From Halicephalobus mephisto (Eukaryota; Nematoda; Chromadorea; Rhabditida; Panagrolaimidae), in NCBI GenBank assembly GCA_009193035.1, contig SWDT01000058.1, forward strand, positions 124,001-188,000: a stretch of DNA of 64,000 nucleotides. The letters run 5' to 3'. Shown here in pieces: positions 35,479 to 48,106 of the stretch; positions within the stretch are counted from its first letter, which is position 1, and each line of letters begins with the position of its first letter. The position numbers and the translations under genes are program-made. Below the pieces are notes generated by a model that did no database searches, was not told the origin of the DNA, and saw only the letters and a list, made by a program, of their open reading frames with translations.

Positions 35479-37435
35479 TCAATGTTTATTCACTCCTTCC
35501 TCAATACACTTCATCAAGTGGAAAATTAATTCCTCAGAAAATGGCGGTCCAGCTACTTGAACATTGACGGACATTCCGACTAATTTAGGATCCTATAATA
35601 AAGTGGGATTTTTAAATTATATCCAGAAATAAAATAAGAAAGAAACATACACTCATCGAATCCTTGAATAAACGCTCCCAAGGATCATGGGCTTCGTAAT
35701 GCTTCATATTTTCAATGTCTTCTTCAGTACATGAGCGAACAGGAAGAACTCCAGCAGGGAAATCCAATAGGTTAAAGAGAGTTGTGTATGAAATTGTTGG
35801 ATAAAGTTTCAAAGGTTCAGGTAGACGATAAGCCAAGCCAGCATTCGGAGGACATAGGATCAAGTCAATGTTTTGTTTCTTCATCTCCTCAATGAATCTT
35901 TTACGATAACTTTGGATATCAGCAGACATTTGACGAAGATCAGAAGTAGAAGCAGGTGCGAAAGAAAGCAGTGTACGAGCACGAGGAACAAAACGTCCAA
36001 CAGTATGAGCAAGAAGCATTCGAATAGAAGAAGGAAGCGTGAATGGACCTAAGACTTCTATATATTCCTTCAGAAGAAGATCCTGAAATCAAATTAAAGC
36101 AATAGAATTAATACATAAATTTAAATACCCGAGAAACTGCATCGACAAGATAACCTCCATCTACACTAAGAACTCCGAACATCAGACTGAAAGCAGTGGA
36201 GGAATCTGGAGGTTGGAATTCAACAAGATTATAGCCTTGTTCTTTCAAGCAATCTACAGCTTTAAGTACAGCATTCTTGACTGCAGGACAAGGTTCGAAC
36301 CATCCATCATGAAGATAGTATCCGATAGTCATGTCCTTTTTCCCATTAAGAAAGATCTCTTGACGCCAAGGAACCGGAGGAGCATAAGGATCAGCATTGG
36401 GCATTCCATAATCGACTAAATTAGAAAACACATCAACACAAGCTTCAACGGTCTGACCGATTGGACCTTCAGTATCATCTACCAAAGGTCTACCAGGAAG
36501 GGAGCTAATACAATCCTTTCGAGAAAGACGAGTACCACCTGGTTTCACTCCGACAGCTCCACAGAAATGAGAAGGAATACGGATAGATCCTCCAACATCG
36601 CTTCCGATACCTACGTAAGACATTTTTCCTCCAACCAGAGCTCCTTCGCCCCCTGAACTTCCTCCACAAGTACGTCCTTCGCGATGAGGATTTGTAGTAA
36701 GTCCGAATACCGGATTATTACAATGAAACGTTAACAAAGTTTGAGGTACATTCGAAAGACAAAATGGGATAGCACCTGAAGTTGAATCATAGTAAACATC
36801 TAAAAAAGAAATAAACCTTTGTTAACAAGTTTCTGAATAGTGATGGAATGTCTTTCAGCTTTCTTATCAGCACGAGTTATGAATCCAAAAGTCAGAGCAT
36901 AACCTTTGACCATGGTTGATTCTTTCACACTTATGGGAATGCCGAATAATGGAGGACGTTCAAAACCAGCTTCATTAGCATGATTATCCCATTCTTTCGC
37001 CATTTTGATAGCATCAAGGACAAAAAAGGTAACAGCATTCAAAGCAATATTATCAAGACAATTTTCCATAACGGAAGCAAGAGCTTGAACACATGTCATT
37101 TCTCCATTCTGAAGTTCTTCTATAATAAAATTATTAATTTAAGTGCATAAATAAACAAATATGCCTTTAAATTGATGATACGTCAACGATCGGATTCGAT
37201 TTTTGATTTCAGAAGGGACAGTTTTCACAAATTCTCTAACAACCTCAAAATTCTTTTCTCTTTCATGACGTACTCGAATAACATCTTTTTGGAGATGGTA
37301 TTGATTATAGGCGAAAAGAACCATTCGATATACCAAGTAGCAACCATAAGCAAGAATAGCATAGTAGATCGGAGTCCAGAAAGGGATGAAACGAGTGACA
37401 ATAAATGCGTTGATCAGTATATCAAGGACACCCAT
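35479..37435 (-). CDS. FAAH: Fatty acid amide hydrolase-like amidase
   Basis: Membrane-bound amidase-signature enzyme that should hydrolyse fatty acid amides such as N-acylethanolamines. Exons 37435-37165, 37119-36817, 36775-36129, 36082-35651 and 35592-35479 give 588 residues (human FAAH 579). An N-terminal membrane segment (about residues 20-43) is followed by the Ser-Ser-Lys triad: Lys156 (IPISVKES), Ser231 (GGSSGGEGAL) and nucleophile Ser255 (GSDVGGSIRIP). NVPQTLLTFHCNNPVFG and LFNLLDFPAGVLPV match FAAH. The first intron (37164-37120) appears to be GC-AG, since AAAG followed by GCATAT keeps phase and the ELQNGE helix. A canonical GT-AG alternative (37153-37106) would change a few residues. 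Confidence 0.93.
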
Positions 37436-37740
37436 CGTTGGAACTAAAAATCGTGCTATTATAAAAAGCGGAAATGGATTTCGTCACAGAAATATTTCGT
37501 AGTTAATGTTGTACCTATGGGATATGTGCGATTTAAACATTTAATTAAACTTGGAATGACCTGAAATTTCAAAAACAATCACTGATAGCACGAGAACTTG
37601 CTACTAATCAATCAAACTAACGAACAACTGTTACCAATAGTGTAAAAAATAATTGGATCTTGGACCAAAGATTTAACCATCAATCTCTTTTTATTGAGCA
37701 AAGAAAACTGTGCATGTTAATGGTCATTAAAACTACATTA

Positions 37741-37767
37741 TTAGGGTAATTCACACAAAATGAGGGA
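37741..37767 (+). repeat. Left terminal inverted repeat of the mariner relic
   Basis: TTAGGGTAATTCA followed by a diverged stretch and AGGGA. About 22 of 27 positions match the reverse complement of the right end. Confidence 0.85.
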
Positions 37768-38994
37768 TTTTGGAAGTCATAAACTAGAAAAGAATAACTA
37801 TCAAGGAGTTGTGATCGAATTCTTATAAAAAGTACATTCTTATCAAATTAATTGAGGTTTTGCTTTAAGTACTCAAAAATGGAAATCAAGCAGAAGGTCA
37901 TTGATTCAATTTCTGACAAAGATTAGCGGAGTTTTATCAAGTTTAATTATCTTTTGGACCATAGTCCTGAAGTAATCGAGTCGGAACTAAGGAAAGCAGT
38001 AGGCAATCAAGCTCTCTCTAAGAAGGCAATCGGAAAATGACTCACGGGATTCAGGAAAAAAGACATGGTCACAAAGACAGTCGCAGAGGAGATCGAACTA
38101 ATTCAAAAATAAAAGAAGAAAGAAAATCCAAGCTCGAAAAAGCTCTGGAGAAATTGAGAAATACAAGCACGTACGTTATTGCTTACCGGACAGAGATTTC
38201 CTAACCAAAAGTCTTCCGAATCCTTACGCAGGATTTAAGTCTTGTCAAGGAATACAGTCAATATGCACTAAATAAACTTATTCACAGGCAAAAGGATTAT
38301 CGAGTCCTGGCATGTCAAACGAGTCTCCAAGAATTTAAGAAGAACAAAGAAAAGCACAAATAAGCTCTAGTTCTTGATGGAACTAGAGCGAAACTACATG
38401 CAACCTCAAAAGGATCAATCCATAATATAGGTGACAGGAAATGAACCAGGTCCTAGTGTTCCTATGGAAAATACTTATGACGGCAAGAGAATGCTTTTGA
38501 TGGCAATGGACTTTGACGGAATCGCTTGGCATTATCTCTGTGAAGAAAATGAAACTATCAATGTTTACCGATATAAGATGATTTTGGAGTGCGAAATCTC
38601 CAAATAATTATGCAAGAAATCATTCTACGTGGCAATACTTTTGCATGACAATACAAAACTGCATAAAGCAGAAATAGTTCAAGAATTTTTAAGAGAGGAG
38701 AATCACAGAATGGAAACAACTACCCTACTCTCCGAATATATATTGTTGTGACTATGGTTGCTTTGATCCCTTGAAGAGAGGATTACGTGGTGATGCACAT
38801 GTCAATTGGTCCGGGTTCAAAAATCATCTCAAAGCAGTAATAGGAAAAGGTCAGCGTAAAGGTCATTATTTGGCTATCTAGCGATTTCCAGAGCAATGGA
38901 AGTATGTCATTAGATCATAGGGAGAATACATTTAGTTAATATACAATTTCATTTGTGTTGGTATATTGTGAAGAAAATTGTTAATACAAGTTCG

Positions 38995-39021
38995 TCCCTA
39001 CATTTGCATGAATTACCCTAA
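38995..39021 (-). repeat. Right terminal inverted repeat of the mariner relic
   Basis: Read on the minus strand it starts TTAGGGTAATTCATG and ends TAGGGA, matching the left end. It is followed by the TA duplication. Confidence 0.85.
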
Positions 39022-39608
39022 TATAATGAAAAATGACTGAAACTTTGTTACATGAGAAGACCAAATTCTGGCTATTACTCATGAAGACAATTGAATTTCT
39101 GATTAATCTATAAATCGGCTAAAAAAGTAAAACACTAAAAAGAGTTTGAAGTTCGAGTTTAGATCTCAAGAGAAAAATATAAGTCTGATTACGACATTCT
39201 ATATATACATTTCACATTTGAAAGCAACTATGAAAGATTTCACTAAAAATACAAAGTGGTATAGAATAACCATTAAAATATCTTAAAAAGTATCGTATCA
39301 CTCCACTTTCGCACAAACATGCATTCTTATCTACTTTACCTCTCATGTGTCTGCCCAATCCGGATGTCGTTGATCCCTAAAATGATTCTACTGTGTAGGT
39401 ACAGAAACAAGATATTCTTATTTGCTTCCAATATTCTTGGTTTTAATCATAAATAGAATTTTAGAAAATGGTTTTCAAGAAATAAACAGATGGTCATTGA
39501 TTCCTCATCTTTTGATCCATTCTACCGCAGAGACTACGCCCGGGGTCGAAAGTCCACTTCGAGAACTACGATGAAAAGTTATCATTAAAGCACAAATCAG
39601 CTTTACTC
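39022..39608. other. Intergenic region, no gene seen
   Basis: AT-rich spacer between the mariner relic and the lysozyme promoter. Confidence 0.4.
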
Positions 39609-39654
39609 CTTATCATACATTCCCAATTACCGGAACTAGGAGAGCTGTATAAAA
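39609..39654 (+). promoter_or_regulatory. Lysozyme promoter: GATA site and TATA box
   Basis: CTTATCA (39609-39615), TGATAAG on the minus strand, is an ELT-2-type GATA site. TATAAAA (39648-39654) lies 56 bases before the ATG. The combination suggests intestinal expression. Confidence 0.6.
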
Positions 39655-39709
39655 GAAAATCCATCAGCAGATCCGGTGGAGATTGAACATCGACTCCTAT
39701 TGTGTAGAC

Positions 39710-40252
39710 ATGTTCTTCAAGCTCTTGGTGCTCGCTGCCGTCGTTGCCACCGCTTCTGGATCCTGCATTTCCTGTATCTGCCAACATGTAATGTTTGTGT
39801 GTTTTGATTAAGTCACGACGAATATCTTTAGGAATCCGGCTGCAAACCAATCGGATGCGAAATGGATGGAGGTAGCTTGAGTTGTGGTTACTTCCAGATC
39901 AAGGAAGGTTACTACGAGGACTGGTGAGTTGACTACAGTAGTTACTGTAGTAAAGGAGCAATTTTAGTGGTCAACCAGGAAAGAAGAGTGGCGAAAGCAC
40001 CACAACTGCCTGGAAAAGATGCGCTGAGGATTACAGCTGCTCCGTTACCTGTGTCAATGCCTATATCAAACGCTATGCCTTTGAATGCCCGAACGTCGGA
40101 GCATGCGAACGTATGTCTCGTCTACACAACGGAGGACCTTCTGGCTGCAAGTAAGTATCAGTTATATTTTGAACTACTACAACACTTCTTTCAGGTATTC
40201 ATCTACCCTTACTTACTGGGAAGCCATTCACAAGTGCTGCGGTTGCTCTTAA
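39710..40252 (+). CDS. ilys: Invertebrate-type (destabilase) lysozyme
   Basis: Secreted i-type lysozyme that should cut bacterial peptidoglycan, most likely in the gut lumen. Exons 39710-39787, 39832-39923, 39968-40150 and 40195-40252 give 136 residues. The signal peptide is MFFKLLVLAAVVATASG. The mature part is Cys-rich and keeps the family signatures CISCIC, ESGCKPIGCEMDGGSLSCGY, FQIKEGYYEDCGQPG, KRCAEDYSCSVTCVNAYIKR, CERMSRLHNGGPSGCK and YWEAIHKCCGCS. The Glu of ESGC and the Asp of MDGGSLSCGY occupy the usual catalytic positions. Intron 2 carries an 18-bp near-palindrome. Confidence 0.96.
39933..39950. repeat. TACTGTA/TACAGTA near-palindrome in the lysozyme intron
   Basis: CTACAGTA, then GT, then TACTGTAG: two inverted 8-mers. 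Single TACAGTA or TACTGTA copies recur in introns and intergenic DNA of this window. Confidence 0.7.
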
Positions 40253-42782
40253 GCCTTTTTTCCTGCACTTTGTTTTTCTTGTGACTCATAACTTTCATAT
40301 GGAGAGTAAACATAAAATATAAACATTCTGTGAATAACTGTACATCATATCTCAAGAATGATTAAAAATTTAAAATGGCTATAATTCAGTGAAAACTATA
40401 CTGATTTTCATTATGGTTTTTTAGAGTCAGATGAACATACGACTTTGTTCGATATGGAAATGATAAACTCAAAAAGTGGCTTTTACAGGAAGAATCAGTA
40501 TTAAAAAATTAGTCCTTCTCTTGTGAACCAAACTATTAATTTCTAGTATTCTATTCTAAAATCAATTTCCAAAGAAAAGTTTATATATTTGAAAATTATC
40601 AATCCCACAGAATCTTTTATTGGAAAATTGTAAAATCACCTAAATTTAACAAAAAGTTACTGAGACGTATTTAATAGTTGCTAAGAGAAAATTGAAATTT
40701 GGATGTTTTCTAGCAACAAATCGTGTATACTTTTATGAAGTCACTCCTTTAAGATGAGCTCTCAACAAGTAAGACATTGTAAAAACTGAAGATTCTTATC
40801 ATTAGATTTGACTGGAGTGAAATTTAATATCTACCTCTGATTTAGGTAATATTACCTAAGAAAACTCCTTTGAGTAGAAATTTACAGGAACACAATATCT
40901 GCAAATGATAATGGTAAGTGTGATAAGGATTAAAGTGCAAGAATTGGCCAATGATTTAAATTTTCAGTAAATAACGGATGATTCCTTGTATTTGAGATCT
41001 TTAGATAAATTTCCAAATTAAAGAACTCCTCTAATGCCTATTTTTGATCTACGAAAGCTTCTAATATTTGAGGAAGCTGATAAAGCAAAAAGTTGTCAGA
41101 TATGTTGATTATTTTTCAGTTAGACGCTTTGTGAATATCTTTCAGATTATTTTTTAGTCTTTCTCTATCATTGGTGTTTATTGTAGACTGAGTGAACAAC
41201 ACGTGGTTCTTCAATGACCATTGATTTTATTTTATACTAGCATCGTTGCAGAAGAGTGGAATCTGCTTCTCAGCCAGATAAGAGAGAAACTTTATTCTTT
41301 ATTGAGTGATTTTAGTTCAGATGCATTTAAAATGAACAAATAGTGCTGGAAGTCAATGTACTTTGAAAATACAAAGAGACATTGAAGTTGTAAATGAAGG
41401 GCTACTTTCATACTTTGCTACAAAAGGCCACTCAACTTAGAATACAGATATGTGTCATTTTGTCATATTTTTTAATCAGAAGTAAGGCATTGTGAATTTT
41501 ACGTATGATTCAAACAGATAAACGAATTCTGAAATGAAAATATGTACAGTATCTTTTTGAATCATTTATCTAAGCCAGTCAGTGAAAAACGAATGAAGAA
41601 TCTGATTGAAATTCATATTGTCAAAATTATAAGTCGTTAAATAATGGTTATGAGTATCATCGACTGGTGATTAAAATAAAAAGCAATTGAGTAGATGCCA
41701 GAATGAAAAAGAAAGAGACGAAACCTAAAAGATTAAAATTTTTCTTTTAAGACTCTCAGGATTATCAGATAGTGCAATTTCGTTCATTGCCTTTTTACAG
41801 TGTTTTTGATTGAGAAGAGATTTTAATGCTAATACTGGAAAGATAATTGAAAGTAGAACTTAACTGATCACTGATAAAGTGAAAGAATCATTTTCCACTA
41901 TTCCTAATGAAAACACATATAGGAGGGGATTGTGATGAAATCAAATAATGTTTCTTTATAGATGAAGTTGCATTTGAATTTGATATGCACAAATATATGA
42001 TATTAAAAATTATTACCATCGAAACTAAATAAATGGATCGCCATGTTCAATTTCCTAAATGCAGTAGGAAGACGAGATTATTATTACTAAGTACGATGCC
42101 ATGAATAAAGTAGATTTTCAACCGAGATTTCCAGGACCTCAAGGAAGCTCACTGGATCTTTAACAACTGCGCATAGATTATGAACAAAATCTCCGGAGCC
42201 CTTTGATGAAACAAAGTAACCTAAGAACTTTTTACAGATGCTCTTTTCACTATTGCCAATGTGTAATTAGAGAAACATAAAAATGGATTAATGAAATATT
42301 ATTTTAAAAACGAAATATAGTTTCATTGAGATGTATCAAATTATCAATAACTCCCATTACTCTCAGAGCTTGATTGCTCTTATTTTTGAATCGGCTATTT
42401 TAAATATTCTTATTGTCTAGTTTGCTCAAGAAATTTCAGCAGCCATAATTAAGAGATAAGAAATTTCTAAAAGTCGTTCACATATACTAATTAACTTGAA
42501 CTTTTGTAAAATAAAAAGTAATAAACTTTCTTGCAAGTTTTATGGAGTTGGAAATACAAGTTAAAACGGAAATATCCGTAGAAGATTCAATCGAATGCAC
42601 ATTTTGAAATTAGCTTTCGAACAGTTTATCCATGAAAAAAAGAAATTAAAACAACTCAATACTATATTGAAGTCATTAATGCCTACAGCTCTCTGAGAAA
42701 AATCATTCATTCACTGCTCATTATTTATTTGCCTCGAAAACTACTCAATTTAACATATTAATCTTACAAAACTGGAAAAAGC
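40253..42782. other. 2.5-kb gene desert between lysozyme and vitellogenin
   Basis: AT-rich. No frame of 60 codons, no recognisable exon and no clear repeat. It holds the 3' flanks of two convergent genes. Confidence 0.45.
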
Positions 42783-45700
42783 TTAGAAAGCCTCGACGCA
42801 CATGCGAGGAACGGTGATCTTGTGCTCAGCGTTGGAGCGTTCAACCTTGATGATGTTCTGCTCGCGGAGCTCCTTGAGCATCTTACGAGCGGTGGTGGAA
42901 GAACGCTTCAAGCAGAAGTAGTCGACCTTGACGATGCGGCTATCAGAAGGAGCAGATCCCTCAGGGCACTGATCGATGGGCATCTTGGAGAAGCAGACTT
43001 TGTGGTGGGTCTCAATCACGTCAGTCTTGCGGATGGGGTCTGAAAAAATGTATTAACTTCCCATTTTGTGGTTTTAATTTCACTAACCGATTTCACGGTC
43101 CTCACGGTTCTTGTCCATGGCCTCGTTGATGTCCATTTTGTAGGCTTCCTCCTGTCCTTCTTCGCTGGAATCTTGTTCCAAGGCTTCCAAAGCAGAAGGC
43201 TCGCATTCCTCTCCACGGTAGAGGTAGCTCTTGTGGAACTGACGGAGATTCTCGGCTTTTTCATTGTTGTTCATTCTCAACTCGTCGTTTCTGTCACCGT
43301 TGTAGTGGCCGCAGACTCCGCATTGGCGGTTCATGTACTCGCTGGCAACTCTGACGATGATGTTGTAGCCGTCGAATCTGACGCTGGCAGCGGTGAAGTC
43401 ACAGCGGAGTTCATAGATGTCTTCGTTGGCAATCTTGTAGATTCCGTATTGTTCAAAGTCAGATTCAAGGATGATCATTCCGTCAACCTTGACAACCATC
43501 TTGTGGTTGGCACGGAAGAGTTCGTAGGTCTTCTTCTGAGTCATGAACTTGATCTTCAAATCATCCTTATCCTGAGTCAATCTCTTGGCCATAAGAGCGA
43601 AGCGAGGGCTCTCAGTACAGTCCTTGGCGATGACGGTGTAGCAGGTGGTCATTGGGAGCTTGTAGCTCTTGCCATCGAAAGAGGTGATGTATTGGCCGCG
43701 CTTGATGGAGCATTCGGCTTCAGTGTTCTCGGAGTTCCTCAAAAGGTCGTAGAAGTTCTTGGACTTGGATTCGTAGCTAGAAGATTTGGGGAGGTCTTCC
43801 CAGCTAAGTTGCAAGTTTCCGCGGGTAGGGACGGAGACAGTCAAGTTGGCTTCATTGTCGTAGACGAAACGGGCCATCAAAGTTTGCTTGGGCTTTCTGG
43901 CTTCAGCTTCCAAGAGAGCGCGTTCAGGAATGCGGATGGTGGAAGAGGGGAGAACATTCAGCAACATGTAGAGCTTGTGCATGGTCTGTTCCCATCCAGA
44001 GGTCAACTTGTTCTCGACAATCATGATGAAGTCATTGGGCTTGACGACACGAGGAGCGGAGTCAAAGAGCTCATCCTGGCGGAGAGTGCTCTTCTCGACT
44101 TCGGTGTTGAGCCATTTCTTCAATTCTTGGATCTTGTTCTGGGAAGGACGGCCGTAGAGGTTCATGTTGATGGTGTTCTTCTTGTCGCTTCCGAATCCAG
44201 TTTCCCACTTGGCGACCAAGTGCTGAGTAGGGAATCCAGCAACAACTCCGCGGAGTTCGGGTCTGGCAACGTGAGCGATGGTCTTCCAGCTCCATTCAGT
44301 GTCGATGTCAATGTCGGCATTGAGGATGCAGAGGATCTTGCGGTCATCGCAGACGGTCTTCCAGTCGAGCTTAGCGACATGGGGATCGGCGCTCTGGACG
44401 GATTCGGCCTGGATAGCAATTTGGAAGAAGTTGTTGAGGCGGCTAGCAGCCATCTTGACCTGGTCACGGATGAGCTTCATCTCTCCATCATCAGAGTAGG
44501 TGAACATCTGCTTGGTGTAATCACCGAAGAGGACTTCAAAGTCAGGGATCTGGACGCTGTGGGAGTCAGACTTCTTGGCCAAGATGTCGAGGGAGAGCTT
44601 GATGGCCTTGGCGGTACGGGATGTAGGCTGGATCTTGATCTCAAAAGCGTTCTCTCCAGAGAGGAGCCAGTCACCGATGAGCTTCTGGTTGGAAGTAAGA
44701 GGACTCTGGTGCCAGTGAGCATCAATGTTGATGTTCATCTGGGTGAAGGGGTCGACGACGCGGACGGCCTTCTCCTTGAGAGGAGCGGTAGTTTCTTCAA
44801 CGATCAAGGTCTTCTCTTCAGCTTCAACGAAGACTCCGGACTTGACGGGCCAGATTCTGTAGAAAGTGATGGGACGGGATTGGAGGTGGAGGAGGCGGAT
44901 TTCCTCAGAAGGCATTTTGATTTCAAAATGAGGCATCCAGGATGGGGAGCGGAGCTTGGTGGCGATGTGGAGAGGGAGTCTGAACTGAGCAGAGTGGAAG
45001 GTCTTGATACCAGAGGTGAAGAGAGGAGAGAAGACTTCCATCTTGATCACCAAGGTGGTGGCGAACTTGTAATCTCCCTTCATTTGAGCGGAGACGAAGC
45101 GGACTTTGTTTCCTTCTTCCTTGTCAGAGAAGGAAAGGCTCAATTGAGAGTCAAGGAGGGAGATGGAGGGCATGCGGACAGTCATCAAGAGAGGAATACC
45201 GAAGGTAGTTGGGATCTTGGTCTGCTGCTCGAATCCGTAGGAAGCGGAGTTCCAGCGGAGAGGAATGTTCTTCTTCTCGAGTGGAGAGACGTTGATTCTT
45301 CCTTCAATGATGAAAGACTTCAAGAGCTGAGGAAGAGAATCCTCATCGGTCAAGCAGAAGCTGGTGTCCATGTCTTCCCAACGGGTGTAGAGCATGAAAA
45401 CAGGGGATTCTTGCTTGCTTCTACGGGTGACGATCTTCATCTTGTTGTAGAGATTCTTGAGCATAGTCAATGGGTTGTACTCCTCGACGAGGGAGCGACG
45501 GCCACGGGTGACGATTTCATCGAAGCTCTTGCTCTCGATGGAATTGTAGAGTCTTTCAACGAGCTGCTCCAAGTCCTGGGTGTGGATACCGGTCTGGTAG
45601 AAGTTCTTCTGCATACGGCCAGTAACGAGCAAGTCCATGGAAGCCATGATTTCCTTGGGAAGGTAGGAGTCGTTGCCGAAGACGGTAGCGAGGTTGAATT

Positions 45701-48014
45701 GAGTCAGAAGTTCTCTGATCTGACTGGGCTCGACGGAGACGACGCTGGAGAAGAAGTTGGCGGCAGAAGCGTGGGTCTTGTCATCTTCGGTGAAGAGGTT
45801 GAAGTGCTTCAAGGTGGAGCGGAGTTTCTGGGCACTGAAATCCACGTAATATATGTAACTATTGTGCAATTACTTACATTTCGCGGTCCTCAACGTGGTG
45901 AGCGTTCTCGGCCATCTTGTGGACGAGTTGGGCGACGAAGCTCTTGACGTGTTCGCTGGGCTCGTTGGTGAGCTGAGTCATGATGATGTCCAAAACGGCG
46001 CTGTCGGGATTGCTGTGGAGAATCTGGTAAACAGCGTTCATTCTGATTTCAGAGTGTTCATCTTGGTCCTGGAAGAGTGGCAACAAGATTTGCTGGACCT
46101 GGCGAGAGTAGTCCTTGCGGAGTTGACGGAGAGCATCGATAGCTTGGATGCGGACAATTCTCTCAAGGTTCTGGTCACGGATGATCTCGTTCAACTGGGA
46201 GAGAGAAGATTCCAATCCCATGTTTCCGAGAGTCTTCAAAGCAAGGATTCTGTCAGCGCGGGTGGAAGCGGCGTTGAACATCTTGACGATGTCGTTGACG
46301 ATCTCCTTCTGGAGGGATTCAGGGCAGTACTTCTTGTTTGTGGAAGAAGTAATGGTCCACTTGTCAGAGTGCTGGCGAGGAGATTCCACACGGCACATGG
46401 CGTTGACCATGGCTCCGTAAGTCAAGAAGCAGGTGCGCTTCAAGGTGGTTTGTTCTTGGACGTAGCTGGACTTGCAGAGCTTCATGAGTTCCTGGGTCAT
46501 GTCGTTGGAGATCAAGCGGAGGTTCATGAGCTTGGAGAGGGTAATGGAAGCCTTCAATGGGGTGATTTCTTTGGCTTGGATCTTCTGATACAAGTGGTCG
46601 AGAGTGTTCTTGGTTCCAGCAATAGCAAGGGCGTCGGCGAGGACCTCTTGGACAAATTGCTTGTTGTGGCCTTCGAAGGAGCTGCTGAGGAAGAGTTCGT
46701 TGTGGATTTGTTCAATGTCAGCTTTGGAAGCCAAACGGAGGATGGAGACCAACTGGGACAAGTAACGAGTGGAGTGTTCGTCAATGCCTTCAGGAGATTC
46801 CTTGTTGGCGCTGGTGGAGTCGACAAGACGCTTCAGGATGTTTTCGACGACGGAAGCAGCGTTGGGCATGCGCATGTAGGGGTTCTCGTTGAGGTAGGTC
46901 TCGTCTCCTTCGGTGATGAAGCGTTCCTTGGAGATGTCAAGTTCGTCGCTGTGCATCAAAGTCTGGAGGGACTTGGTGCTGAAGCTCTTCTCCTTGATGT
47001 CTTTGCGTTCAACGTTCTTCAAAGTGAGTCTGACGATGGAGTAGGTGATCATCTCGACGCTGTCAGAGTGCATCATGACCTGGCTGTAGCGGGAAACAAT
47101 GTTGGATCTCTTGACAACGAACTGACGACGGTCTCCCTCGAGGCTGTATTCGTAGATGCTAGAGATTTCCAAAGCAGGCTCGCTCTCGATCATCTTCTGT
47201 CCTTCCTTCTTGTTCTCTTCTTCGCTGAGGGATAAGGGATTCTGGGTCTTGGGCTCAGTGAAGCGGAAGTAGTTGTAACGGAGTTCAGGACGGCGACGGC
47301 ACTGAGTGAAGTCAATGGTCTTGGTGACATTGTATTCAGCGTTGTCTTTGTTGTTGACGGTGACGGTGTAGAAGGACTCACAGTCACCTTCGATGGTGGT
47401 CTCGTTAACACGGAATGAGTATCCAGAGTTTTCGGATTCTGGCATCTCAGCGGTCTTGTCAGAGGAGTTCTCAAGCTGGACCTGGAGAGCATTGATGATA
47501 GAGCGCTTGATGTTCTCAGAGAAGACGATGTCATCGCTGTGGAACTTGATCTCGGAGATCTTGCCGTTGTTGAAGCTAAAACAGCAAAGATCAGCATTGG
47601 CTAAAATGTGAAAGATCCTACCGCATCTGGAAAGGCAAAGCAAGCTTCTCAGCATGCTCAGACTTGATCTCAACGCGTTCAAACTTGTCGAACTTGCGGA
47701 TCTCGTTGGGGCGATCAAGGTAATCATTCCACTTTCCGAGCTGAGGACGCTCCAATTGGACAATCACAGACTTGTCGGAGACGAAGCTGAGCTGAAAGAG
47801 CGAATATGCGATGACAACAACCTACAAGTGTCCAAAAACCAACCTTGACTAAAGCACGAATTCTAGAGGCAGAGTACTGGTCTCCGTTGGAGAGACTAGA
47901 GGCAATTTGTCCGTCATATTCGTAAGAATATTCGTGATCAGCTCTGTAGGCCTGCTGGCTACCAGCAGCAATGGCCAAGAGCCCAGCTAGAAGCACGACG
48001 CCCTTAGCGAACAT
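42783..48014 (-). CDS. vit: Vitellogenin (yolk lipoprotein precursor)
   Basis: Large lipid-transfer protein made in the worm intestine, secreted and taken up by oocytes. Exons 48014-47844, 47791-47622, 47575-45878, 45834-43088 and 43039-42783 give 1680 residues. A signal peptide (FAKGVVLLAGLLAIAAG) precedes SQQAYRADHEYSYEYDGQ. The LPD_N region covers about residues 25-680, with helical-array segments such as LFQDQDEHSEIRMNAVYQIL. A VWD domain lies at about 1385-1540 (ECSIKRGQYITSFDGKSYKL to CGVCGHYNGDRNDELR), with an acidic stretch after it and a Cys-containing C-terminus. Codon use is strongly biased to C-ending codons, as expected for a very highly expressed gene. This leaves long empty antisense frames. 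Confidence 0.97.
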
Positions 48015-48026
48015 GCTGAAAAATTG
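48015..48026 (-). promoter_or_regulatory. Probable trans-splice acceptor at the vitellogenin start
   Basis: On the minus strand, GCAATTTTTCAG ends one base before the ATG codon (CAG then CATG). This is the consensus expected for spliced-leader addition, or for a 5' UTR intron. Confidence 0.55.
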
Positions 48027-48106
48027 CTAAATTAAAGATCACAAGAAGCACACTCGGTCGTCAAATATAATCACGAAGAAAAACGTCTGTAATAAGCTTT
48101 CAAAGC

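Larger units (their letters stand above)
37741..39021 (+). mobile_element. Decayed mariner-type DNA transposon
   Basis: A 1281-bp element bounded by about 27-bp terminal inverted repeats beginning TTAGGGTAATTCA and flanked on both sides by TA (37739-37740 and 39022-39023), the mariner target-site duplication. Inside, a plus-strand transposase relic runs from about 37879 to 38938 with many stops and frameshifts. Recognisable pieces are AMDFDGIAWHYLCEENETIN (first catalytic Asp region), LLHDNTKLHKAEIVQEFL (second) and CCDYGCFDPLKRGLRG (third). It is dead: no frame is open for long. Size, TIRs and TA duplication fit mariner. Confidence 0.88.

Noticed and set aside
35255..35560. 101-codon plus-strand frame
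   Set aside because: Overlaps the last FAAH exon on the other strand and has no donor or acceptor support.
43068..45947. 959-codon plus-strand open frame
   Set aside because: It lies exactly antisense to vitellogenin exon 4. Its composition follows from the codon bias of the real gene; it has no family motifs and crosses an intron.
45862..47235. 457-codon plus-strand open frame
   Set aside because: Antisense shadow of vitellogenin exon 3 for the same reason.
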